Positions 26,025 to 36,778 of a stretch of DNA of 64,000 bases are shown here, one piece after another. The notes beneath the pieces are model-generated. The model was not told the DNA's origin, searched no databases, and saw only the letters and a program-made list of their open reading frames with translations. Made by a program: the position numbers and the translations under genes. The stretch is from Eutrigla gurnardus (taxonomy: Eukaryota; Chordata; Actinopteri; Perciformes; Triglidae). Positions within the stretch are counted from its first letter, which is position 1. The number at the start of each line of letters is the position of its first letter. The stretch covers positions 1,762,818 through 1,826,817 of the forward strand of contig OY741283.1 of the NCBI GenBank assembly GCA_963514095.1, in the 5' to 3' direction.

Positions 26025-26911
26025 AAACCAACCAACCACTTTTGTAGTTATTTTATCCCAAATGTTGTTGTTTGTTACGTTATTTACGTTAAATTTAAAT
26101 ACTTTTACTTTTTTCCGCAATATAAGTGTTTTCTTAGCATATTATACAAACCGTTGAATGAGGATAAGTTAGGATGATAAAGCACTATATTATTATATCT
26201 TTTGTCATATTTAAGATTAGTGCTCGAAAGGTTAGTTTAAGATCAGAACATTTGATAATTTATTAATTGTTTAAGTTGAGAAACAGTGATTATCTGGTTC
26301 CAGATTTGCTGGTTTTAAAGTTGTATTTATTTTTTGCCTGCGTTTGCACCAGAGTGTTTCCTCCTATCGTTCCCTTTTAGAGTTTTATATTGTTTCACAC
26401 CGAGGTACTTGTGTGTCGGGGGAAAACCTTCCCAGCATGCACCAGCAAAAAGGGTCCAGGTTGGGATCCTGGCTCTGGTTTTATATCCGTGTTTTTAACG
26501 TTGATGTGACTTCCAGCTGAGCGGAGCCCAAATGGTTTAATCTAATTTAGTTTTGGAGGAAAGTAAAAAATAAAAACTCCTCCCTGGGTGATTGCCGATC
26601 ATTAGCTGCAACTTTCCTGCGATAAGAGAAGGAGTGACTTATCAGTTTAATTGGTGAGCAACCTGCTGACGTTTTATTGACGAGACGAATCATTGATTAG
26701 TCAGAAGAGGAACAGATCATGTAAGGTATCGTTGGTTGAAGACTTGTTTTCGTAACGTACCCTGTTGTTGTGGTGAAGAAGTATCCCACAATGCATCTGG
26801 TCAAGTAGTAACTGACATTATATACCATGATGCATTGCGTGGATGAGAGCAGTGTGATGGAGACAAGCCACACTAATTTGTGTTTATATTTTAATCTGGG
26901 AAATTATGCTT

Positions 26912-27270
26912 CTTGCCCCACGTTAGCAGCGTATTTCCTTTCATTCTTACCTTTCACAATAAAAGCCTGAGATATATACATAGCATTTACGTTCAATTTA
27001 TTATTATATTTATTTGTATTTATTTATATATTATTTATATTTTACGTTCATTGCCTCACGTTAAAAGCTTATTTCCACTCCGTCCATTCTTACCTTTCAC
27101 AATAAAAGCCTGAGATATATACATAGCATTTACGTTCAATTTATTATTATATTTATTTGTATTTATTTATATATTATTTATATTTTACGTTTATTGCCTC
27201 ACGTTAAAAGCTTATTTCCACTCCGTCCATTCTTACCTTTCACAATAAAAGCCTGAAATATATACATGGC
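26912..27270. repeat. 143-bp tandem duplication, about 2.5 copies
   Basis: CATTCTTACCTTTCACAATA begins at 26942, 27085 and 27228, exactly 143 bp apart. Copies are nearly identical, and AT-rich sequence (TTATTATATTTATTTG) fills the unit. The first copy is partial and diverged at its left edge. Confidence 0.92.
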
Positions 27271-27460
27271 ATTGCCCCCAACCAAACTACAACAAGTTAG
27301 GTTTGAAGATGAACCTTTATTAGTCCGATGGCAATGTTTACGTTTTTATGATAGTACGGCAGCAAGTAGGATAGTAAACGGCAAATACACTAAATATAAA
27401 AATAACAGAGTGGCTGAATTCATATTATTGCACACATGTATGAAGTGGTAATATTGGACA
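27270..27460. mobile_element. Degenerate dispersed element after the 143-bp array
   Basis: GATGAACCTTTATTAGTCC followed by AT-rich text and a TTGCACACATG end resembles the decayed 'CTTTATTAGTCCC ... ATTGCACA' element common in fish. No intact coding remains. Confidence 0.35.
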
Positions 27461-27875
27461 GAATATTGATTTAGCACACATCGGTAAATGCCGACGTTTG
27501 ATCGGTAACGATGAAGTCCTCTAAAACGTCTGATTTCAGACCCGATTCCTGCGTTTGTTGTTGTTCGTGGAGACTGAAGCGCTCGTCTGCAGGAAGAATC
27601 ACACAAATATCAGTTAATGCCATCAGACGCCTGAACGCCTCCATTACCGCACGCCGCTGCAGGTCGATCCGTGCACACAAACACCACCACGAAGTTTCCA
27701 AAAGTAACACACACACACACACACACACACACCGAGATCACATCTCCTCCTATCGGCGCTCGGTGTCATCATTTGCTGGCGATGACAGACGCTTCCCTTT
27801 CGAGCGCCGCCGATCGGCGTGTTTCTAATCATCCTCACGTCTTTTGTTGCTGTTTGGCTGATAACGTCTCGTGTT

Positions 27876-27876
<1 letters not shown>

Positions 27877-27907
<31 letters not shown>
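27877..27907. repeat. Poly-C tract (31 C)
   Basis: This is the longest C run in the window. Others of 18-25 are at 6964-6983, 9132-9153, 18045-18069, 38709-38726 and 56570-56593, and poly-G runs include 43411-43433. Confidence 0.95.
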
Positions 27908-27909
<2 letters not shown>

Positions 27910-28212
27910 TCTCGCCCGGCTAATATGGGAGATTGATTGCTTTAGTCTGGTTATCGGGTCGTTCAGGTGAGATTGACGTGAGCTTGCCGGATGAGGAGGC
28001 GGGACTTTTAAACAGGCTTGCATGAAATGTTGATGATGAATAATCAGCTGCATCACGGGGGCGCTGTAAATAGGTCAAAGTCACTTCCTGCTTCGCTGCT
28101 TCAACACGTGAGCCCATTATTTATAGTTTTTTGTGCAATTTTTTGTTTATGAAATCTATTTCAGGCCGTTAGACGTAGTGGGGGAATGTTGGGTTGCACG
28201 CGGAGTTCTTTC

Positions 28213-28302
28213 TCCGGGCCGGTTGCCGTGAGCCGGTTGATGCCGTGGGCCGGTTTATGCCGGGGCCGGTTGTTGCCGGGGCCGGTTGTTGCCAGGGCGG
28301 GG
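28213..28302. repeat. GCCGGTT(N)GTTGCC tandem repeat, about 5 copies of 16-18 bp
   Basis: GC- and CpG-rich units around GGGCCGGTTGTTGCCG. The last units are the most regular. Confidence 0.8.
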
Positions 28303-29250
28303 TGGCTTCATGCTCTGCACACTAGCCACACATCCTAAATAATTCACACTCTACTTGAAAATTCTCCAACAGACTCGGTGCCGCCATTAGACAGTCTCTG
28401 GCTGCCAGTGTTTCTTTTTTTTTGGGGGGGGGGGGGGTTGTTTTTCACATTCTGACTTCAGCATTACAACCTCAACCAACAAAAAAAGAAAAAAGGGGAG
28501 AAGAAGAAGAAGAAGAAGGCGGCGGTGGCGGCGTGATGGTGGAGGGAAATAAAAAAGGAGTAATATCGGGTCGATGAGAGTTCACGGACAATCCGATATA
28601 TAAAAGCGAGTTTACATGCATAACGCTTCGACATTAAGATTTTTCACAGAGTTCAGCATATTTTCTAGAACTCTCCCTCTTTTTTTAATCTGAGAGGCCT
28701 CTTTGACAATGTCTCCCTCATGCAAAATGCATGAGCGCTCGTGGATCGATACGAGCCCCCTTTAATCTCTCCACGTAGACAGCAGCTCCCCGCCTCTCGG
28801 GCCTTGAACGCACCACCGCAGCGGACCACCCGGATCAGAGGCCAGAGGGATCAGAGTCCCCGACACGGGTCTCTCTGTCTCCGATGTCCCATGAACAACG
28901 CGTTCACGTGTGGAGTGCATCGTCCAATCATTGGATCCTGCAGTCCAGACGTAAACAACACGTTCTGTAACCACGGAGACCGTTATTACTCATTCTGGGC
29001 CCCAAATAAAAAACCCAAACACGCCGCCGCCGCCGCCGCTGCCGCCGCTGCTACCAGATACATAAAACACACATTCGCCTCTTTTACTTCCACAAAAGTA
29101 CCACGATGTAAAAGTACTCCATTGTAAAAGTTCTACAAAGTCTCAAAGTTGGAGCGTCTTTAGTTTTTCTATCCTGACGTAAACATTTACAGATTTAAAT
29201 GAAATTCTTCCCATTTGATTGGACTGTGGAAAAGTGGGCGGGGTTAGAGT

Positions 29251-30068
29251 TTCTTCACGTACTGGTCTTCATGTTCTGGTCCTCATGTATCGGTCTTCAC
29301 GTACTGGTCTTCACGTACTGGTCTTCATGTTCTGGTCTTCATGTACTGGTCTTCATGTTCTGGTCCTCATGAATCGGTCTTCACGTACTGGTCTTCACGT
29401 ACTGGTCTTCATGTTCTGGTCTTCATGTTCTGGTCTTCATGTACTGGTCTTCATGTTCTGTTCCTCATGAATCGGTCTTCACGTACTGGTCTTCACGTAC
29501 TGGTCTTCATGTTCTGGTCTTCATGTTCTGGTCTTCATGTACTGGTCTTCATGTTCTGTTCCTCATGAATCGGTCTTCACGTACTGGTCTTCACGTACTG
29601 GTCTTCATGTTCTGGTCTTCATGTACTGGTCTTCATGTTCTGTTCCTCATTAATCGGTCTTCACGTACTGGTCTTCACGTACTGGTCTTCATGTTCTGGT
29701 CTTCATGTTGTGGTCTTCATGTACTGGTCTTCATGTTCTGGTCTTCATCTTGTGGTCTTCACATACTGGTCTTCACGTACTGGTCTTCACGTACTGGTCT
29801 TCATGTTCTGGTCTTCACGTTGTGGTCTTCATGTTCTGGTCCTCATGAATCGGTCTTCACGTACTGGTCTTCACGTACTGGTCTTCATGTTCTGGTCTTC
29901 ATGTACTGGTCTTCATGTTCTGTTCCTCATGAATCGGTCTTCACGTACTGGTGTTCATGTTCTGGTCTTCATGTTGTGGTCTTCATGTACTGGTCTTCAT
30001 GGTCTGGTCTTCATGTTGTGGTCTTCACATACTGGTCTTCATGTTCTGGTCTTCACATACTGGTCTTG
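29251..30068. repeat. Minisatellite, 14-bp unit, about 58 copies
   Basis: The units are variants of TGGTCTTCATGTTC and TGGTCTTCACGTAC. Because 14 is not a multiple of three, all frames read a 14-residue (42-bp) cycle without stops, which produces spurious reading frames of up to about 240 codons. Confidence 0.95.
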
Positions 30069-32284
30069 AATGAACTGGACATCTGTCCCATTAATACTTT
30101 TAGTAGACCAGGACAAGAGGCCCCACTTAAGAACAATGTCTGTTTTCTTAGAATATATTTATTTTGAATATCAATATAATATGTGAATTCATTAAATTAT
30201 GACTTTATTATAAAATTACATTCCCGAGACATTTTGATCCACACAGACTTGATATTCATAGATGAACATTATTTGCACATTTTGATGTTTTCTCTGACTT
30301 TAACTCCAACAGAAATATTAAATACCACGTTCCTTCCCCTCCATGTTGCTCCGTTCTCCTCCTCCATCCACAAGCATTTTATATGTTTGCTAGCTAGTCG
30401 GCCAAACTCATTTAATTGTATTTTTTTTACACCCCTGAGTGCCGATGAGTCATCGAAACATTTAAAACCTTTACAGAAGCTAAAGACGCTCCAAACTTCG
30501 GTTTCTCTGCCGTTTGTTCTTATTATGAAGCTGATGATATTCTATGTTTTCTGTGCATTGTGTTTTTTACAATACTGTACTTTATAATGTATATTTGGGT
30601 AAATGTGCTTAGTCACCGTTCACAGCTGAAGCGCCGCGGGCGTATTTAGCTTAATTCAGTCTTTTGTTCGATCGGTTTGTGATCCAAACGGACGTCTGAG
30701 GTGTCACAGCGTATTAGCTGGAACAGCCGGTCTCCCGGGGAGGCTGCCACACAAAAAAGAAAAGCCCCCTTCTTTTTTTTTCTGTAAATTTTGACGCACA
30801 AAAGAAAAGATTGCTTCGTTCCCGTTTCATCAACACGTTTGTTTACTCGGGATGTGCCAAAAAAATGCAGGATTTAGTGTCACATTTTTGTGCCGCCGTT
30901 TCCACGGAGCTCACACTTCTTATTATCAGACCTTTGCTTTTTTCAAGCTGTTACTCATTTTGTCATTTAAAGTTTCTATTTTTTTTCCGAGGCGTCGACG
31001 TCAGATGCTCTCTCTCGTCTCGTGGCGGCGGAGCTTTGATCAAAGTGTTTTTCCTTCGACAGATTTAGGAAACAAAAGAAGGTTTGCTTCAGTGTTTGTA
31101 AATATTAAATGAGGTTAAAGAAGCGTTATAAGGTTTAATATAAAAAATAAAAATAACACGTTCTCGGAGGAAATGAGGACAAACGGAATAAAACATTATC
31201 GCTGTTATCTTGTAAACTGTTAACGAACAAAAAAAGAATATTATAAAAGGATCCATCGGTTAAGTGGAGTGTATCGTGTAGCGTTTAAAGGAATGATCCA
31301 ATATGGCTGATGCATCAGCTTCTCCCCCCCACCATTGTCTTCCCTCCCCTCCCACCCCCCATAATGCAATGCAGCTTTTGTTCACTCATTCTTTTAACCG
31401 TTTCTTTGGCTGCGAGTTGTCACGGCGGGGACAAATTAAGGAAGCGGTAATAGGGTTATGTCAAGTAGACGGAGGTGCTCGGCTCTGTGTGGATGCCTCC
31501 CTCCCTCCGTCTCCATGAAAGGTTACCGCGCTCGCCGGCGGTTTGTGTCGCCCCCCCTCCCCCGCCACCGCCGCCACCACCACCGCCGCCGTAATGAGAA
31601 AGGCGACGGACGAGCCTCGATCAGTCCTGCAACACCTACTGACAGATAGCATTTAGGCTGGAGAGAGAGGGGGGAAAGAAGCATTAGGGAAAGAGCGAGC
31701 GAGCATCACAGGAAGTAATACGGGGCGACGTGAGCGTGACGGATGGCGGCGGACACGCGCGAGCGGGAGAAAACAATCCCTCTCTCTCTCGCCCGAGGGT
31801 GCTGCTCTGTTTTACCTATATGACACCCTCACATGTGTGTTTGTAATTTTCACATTTTCCTTCTCGGAGCATCGATATTAAAGGACAGGCGTTAAAAAAA
31901 CCCGCCGTCTTCTGAAATATTGAGGTTCGGGGTGATATTACATTCATGACTCCCACTCCCAGATATTACACTCACATTTCTTCCGCCTCCTTTGGGGCAG
32001 AATTTTCTTAACAAAAAAAGCCTCCTTCCTCCCGTTTTTCTTGGCCGTTTCGGGCGGGCAGATGTCCGTGGAGAAAGGAATGTGCATCGGTGCGAGAGTC
32101 CCCTGTAGCGACGTTTGTGATGGTGATGGCGGTGAGCGGCGGCGGCGTGGAAGGAATGCGAGGAGGTGGCGGGGGTTGTGATGTTGGTCAGAGGGTCAGG
32201 GTTGGATCTTAAGTAAGAACAGCAGCAGCAGCAGCAGACGCTCCGGGCTACCCGGCGAGACTTTATAGGCTGGCAGGTGTCTAT

Positions 32285-32285
<1 letters not shown>

Positions 32286-32332
<47 letters not shown>

Positions 32333-32337
32333 ACACA

Positions 32338-32380
<43 letters not shown>

Positions 32381-32390
32381 ACACACACTC
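32286..32390. repeat. (CA)n microsatellite with CTCA interruptions
   Basis: CA dinucleotides with several ACTCAC variants, preceded by a short (CAG)n at about 32220-32236. Confidence 0.96.
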
Positions 32391-32763
32391 TCTATTTAAG
32401 TTCTCAAAAACATGGGCACAAAAAAAAAAGGAATTTGCTCCAGGTGACGATGAAAAGGCCTCGTGGTACAAAGTGATTCAGAAGGGAAGACGGGTCACGT
32501 TTAGTCCTGAACCTGGTCTTAGACTCGGAGCTGGTTTTAGGGTCTAGAGGTCTCTCTTTGAAGTCTCTTCAAATTCATGTAAAGTGTTTGTTGGAATCCT
32601 TGTTCGTGTAAATCGTGATCAGGATTTGGACGCGTCCGACCCCGACCAATCATCGCTGGTCGCGTGTGTGATGTCATCACTACTCGGCGGGGTCCCGAAG
32701 CACTTTTACTATTTCTAATTTTTTTGTGTGGGTCTTTCTTCACGCTGTCGCGGCAGGGCTCTT

Positions 32764-32777
32764 GTTGCCATGGCAAC
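32764..32777. promoter_or_regulatory. Perfect palindromic RFX X-box
   Basis: GTTGCCATGGCAAC is a perfect 14-bp palindrome and the ideal RFX dimer site. Confidence 0.6.
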
Positions 32778-33918
32778 AGAACGTGTTTCCTTCCATTCCA
32801 TTCTTTTATAGCCAGTAAAGCCGTCTACGAACTACGCGGTATGAAAACGGCAGTTATCATCAGACGATCCATTCAGAGCCTCGAGTGCCGGATTGATCAT
32901 ATACACGATCGATTGATCGATTGATTTTAGAGCTACTTTTAAAGTTTCAGGCAATTGCCAGAAAGGAAAGAAAGGATGGGGCTTTTTCATGAAAAGCTCG
33001 TGTGTTGATTATTTGTCTGAGTAACTGATCGTTGACATCGTAGGTTAGCGGAGTCTCCATGATCCTGAAACCAAATGTTTGGATAAAAGAGGAGTGAAAG
33101 ATGGCGTTAACCTTCTGGTGACAGGAAGTAGGTGCAGCTTAACTGTGAGGCTACTGATGATGGCATTCATTTATACAACGGATCCACATTTACCTGAAGC
33201 ATTCTGGGAGTTTCCTACACACATATATATATCCTCACGTTCCCTGATACCTCGCCGCCCCGGCCTCCGTTTCCTCCGATGCTCCCCCCCCCCCGTCTGT
33301 CAGTATCGATGTACCATTCCTCACCGCCGCCGCTGCTTAAATGTGGTGTAGCTCGCAGCGTGTGAACCCCCGACCCCTCTGGGAGACACGGACCGCGTTG
33401 GCGGCGGCGGGTGAGGCGAGGAGGGGGGAGGTGGAGGTCTCCGGTTCCCCCAACTGCCTGTTTGGAGTAATGGTCAAAGGTACGGCTGCTGGAAAAAGGG
33501 AACATTAGCGTCCGATGACCAATCTGCTCCCAAATGGAAACACGCTTCATGTCACCGCACCAATCTATGTAATTGACTTCACTTTGAGGCCGCGGTCGTT
33601 ATGGTTACGCTTGATTTTCGTCCTTTTTTTTACTTACAGGACGTCAATGATATCTGAAATTTGATATTCTGAGGTTTTTTGAGAATGATTGCTTTGAATT
33701 GTGGGAAATATTTCAGCTCTAAAGAAACTGTCCGGAGTAAGGAGCAGCGCCGGGTTCTCGCCGCCACCGCCGCCAGGTAGCGCGTTGAATCTGGAGACGA
33801 CAGGTGAATGCAATCAGGGAGGTGACAGGAGAGTAGAAGCAGCGACGCTCCGGACCCCGACGATTGGATTTGAGCACATCGGGCCGACTTATTGATCGGT
33901 AACTTAGCGTGATTACAC

Positions 33919-33921
<3 letters not shown>

Positions 33922-33969
<48 letters not shown>

Positions 33970-33983
33970 TGTGTGTGTGTGTG
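33922..33983. repeat. (TG)n microsatellite
   Basis: TG dinucleotides with one TATG interruption. Confidence 0.96.
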
Positions 33984-34948
33984 CACTTCCGAGTTATTAA
34001 AATAAACCGAATGCTCCTAAGTGAAGCAGGAACCAGAGTGTGTAGATGTGGATCCAGGATGAGGATCAGGGTTCAGGTCTAGAGTAGCCCGTCTGTCTGA
34101 AGACATGTTGCAGCCTAACACTCGGGGATGGGCAACGTCAATAAAAACCCTCTTTGGAATATTAAATATTAACATGTGATATAAAAAAAAAAACATTCCA
34201 AGAAACAGTTAATAGATTCAGATAAACAGGTAATGTATGTTTATCGGCTGATTTAAGGAGCAGGTTTATCGGAGCGTCGGAGGATTTTCATACGAGGGTC
34301 GGTTTCTGTCTGACATCATTTCTAGCAATTAAATATATATATATATGAGTAGGTTTCACATATGTGGAATCAAACCATTAGCTATATGTAAGAGTTTTAT
34401 TATTTAAAAGTGTAAAAACATACCATGTGGTGATAGCAATAATGATTTAAATTGAGTTTTAATCAAAAATATGAGATAATTCTATAGAAAACACAAGAAA
34501 TCCAAATAAGTTGTTCTCTATGTTACTGAGAACTTGTTAAATATGTGAAGGGAATTTAAATAGTTGAAGATAAACGATCACGACCACACAAAATGACATA
34601 TTTGAGGCCAATTCATCTTGAGGAAAATACAAGAATAATTTGATTTTAAGTTTGAATATATGAATTTATGTATATATGTTTGATCAGCTGCAGGAGATGT
34701 TGTGTTTTTGTGTTATTTTTAGATTGGCCTGATTTAGTAGTTGAAAAGTTGCTTTTTTTATTTTATTTCTGGGAGTAGCTGAGGGTTCAGGGAGGATGAT
34801 GACCATATTTGGAAAACCTCAGCTACAAAGTAATGAAGTAACTCAAACGCGTCGCTTTCCTGTCCGTCAAATCCACTTCCTGTCTGCGTTTAAACTCGTT
34901 TGTAAGCGAGCGCTCAAAATGGACGCACGTGTACTCGGCCGCCACGTT

Positions 34949-35148
34949 NNNNNNNNNNNNNNNNNNNNNNNNNNNNNNNNNNNNNNNNNNNNNNNNNNNN
35001 NNNNNNNNNNNNNNNNNNNNNNNNNNNNNNNNNNNNNNNNNNNNNNNNNNNNNNNNNNNNNNNNNNNNNNNNNNNNNNNNNNNNNNNNNNNNNNNNNNNN
35101 NNNNNNNNNNNNNNNNNNNNNNNNNNNNNNNNNNNNNNNNNNNNNNNN
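34949..35148. other. Assembly gap (200 N)
   Basis: Exactly 200 unknown bases, the usual placeholder size, so true length is unknown. It lies 4 kb upstream of rbfox3 exon A and could hide an exon. Confidence 0.98.
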
Positions 35149-35344
35149 GGACAGCTTTACAGCGAACCTCTAAATAACTGTCCATGACAGAAAGCAGTCA
35201 TCTATCATTTTTATTCCATCCCCAACCCCTAACCCCCCCCCACGCTCCACGCTTCCCTCCCTCGCTTCACCCCCAACCAACCACCACCCAACACACATCT
35301 TCCCCCTGGTGATTACACACATATAAACACACACATCACCTCCG

Positions 35345-35345
<1 letters not shown>

Positions 35346-35399
<54 letters not shown>
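35346..35399. repeat. (TG)27 microsatellite
   Basis: Uninterrupted TG dinucleotides, 200 bp after the first assembly gap. Confidence 0.97.
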
Positions 35400-35401
<2 letters not shown>

Positions 35402-36485
35402 CAAACATGTACATTACGTGGTGGTCAGGTGGAATTTCCACTTAATTTAAGTGTTAAACTTACATAAACAATCATTTCACCATCCGCTGCCCCCCGTTTG
35501 TTCCGAAGCATTCCAGCATACAGAAATAGATAACCTATGTAGAACACAGACACTAATACATACCCTCTTCCATGCACACTCTCTCCTTTTTACACACACA
35601 CACACACACACTTCCCAAATCATCTCATAAATCAGAGGGAGTGTGGTCCACCACTCCAGGCAGGGGAAGCAGGAGGGGTTGGGTGATTTATTGGCTGCTA
35701 ATTTTTCAAGTCGTCTTGACATGGCACTGGAGTTTGCCAAGCCTAAACGACAACATATGCTTGCCAGCTGGGAAGATGGGAAACATAAATAAGAGATACA
35801 TTTTTTTTAAACAAAAAAAGAAAAAACGCCCTAATGAGCAACAAAAAGGCGTTTTTTTGTTGCTTTGAAAAAAGGAAAGACTCCACTGTGATGTTCTTCC
35901 TCCTCCCCGACCAGAGTTCAGGAGCCTCTGGATTTCAGGATGTATATATTCCAAAAAAAAATCATCATAGCTACAGTTAATATACTTTTGGTGGGAGTAA
36001 AATGGGATATAAAGGCGATTAATCACTGTTTATCAGTCCTCATTTCTGTGCGGGAGATCAGTGAAATTGGGAGCCATAAATCCCGGCTCGGTGACAGCAC
36101 ACTTCGTCTCCATTCGTCCTGGCGCTACAGGTTTATTGTCCTCAAAACCCATTCAGGAGAATGACGGATGAGAAGCCTCACGCCGGCTCCCCGCTCTTAA
36201 CCTCTTCCAGGGTTGCATCGGCTCCTCCTACTGATGGAGGGGGGGCTCGGAAAACCCAGAGTCCATGTCCACTGTTGGGGGGGGGGGGGGTCCACATCCA
36301 GGAAACAGCAGCAAGGTGATTGGGCTCGAAGTCAAATGAAGGGATTGGCAATAAAACACGGCGGAGGCAGCTGCTAGGCGTCCAGTATCCGAGCTCACCT
36401 TTGTCCTCTTTCCCTGTGAGCCGATCTGGTTCACGTGAGAACTTTTTTTGTAGAACAAAACGCCCAGACCCTGTCCTCGTGTGTA

Positions 36486-36511
36486 GATATATATATATAT
36501 ATATATATATA
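36486..36511. repeat. (AT)n microsatellite
   Basis: Uninterrupted AT dinucleotides, 250 bp upstream of the RE1 site. Confidence 0.93.
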
Positions 36512-36757
36512 GTGTATATAGGTCTTCCCATATATAGAAAGGGCCATCTTTGTCCCGATCCCATTTATTTGCTTAATGGCTGTTTTAAGCATATAAGTGT
36601 GTTGTATACGGGAATAACTTCTTCAGAGATCTGGGTTTAATTTATTATATGACATAACAACCCAGTTGCAGACATAAATATTATATGAGAACATGGAGAA
36701 GTTGTATTTGAAAATATCAGATCTGCACGCAATGCCGGCGTTTTGCTGTTGGATGCG

Positions 36758-36778
36758 TTCAGCACCACGGACAGCTGC
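36758..36778 (+). promoter_or_regulatory. RE1 / NRSE (REST binding) site
   Basis: The left half TTCAGCACC and right half GGACAGC are in the canonical order with the canonical two-base spacer (AC), which matches 19 of 21 positions of the RE1 consensus as I know it. REST binds RE1 and represses neuronal genes in non-neuronal cells. The site lies in unique-looking intron sequence 2335 bp upstream of exon A of a neuron-specific gene. Function is inferred from motif and context. Confidence 0.8.

Larger units (their letters stand above)
30069..34948. other. Unannotated intron-like DNA
   Basis: No gene was recognised. It holds the palindromic X-box (32764), two dinucleotide microsatellites and AT-rich text before the gap. 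Confidence 0.55.

Noticed and set aside
24891..26177. Reading frames of 360-430 codons on both strands (Cys/Val-rich and Thr/His/Asn-rich)
   Set aside because: They are pure translations of the TGTTTGTG minisatellite, open in several frames at once.
27471..27728. Minus-strand 85-codon frame (LQRRAVMEAFRRLMALTD...)
   Set aside because: It looked protein-like, but the start lies in a (CA)n repeat and no homologue is recognised. It may be a transposon remnant and was left uncalled.
28741..29127. 128-codon plus-strand frame with an Ala run
   Set aside because: The Ala run is a (GCC)n microsatellite, the rest has no family match, and no splice or start evidence exists.
29219..30167. 240-codon frame with 14-residue repeats (WSSRTGLHVLVFMF)
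   Set aside because: It is a by-product of a 14-bp minisatellite. All three frames read the same cycle and there is no start context or exon structure.
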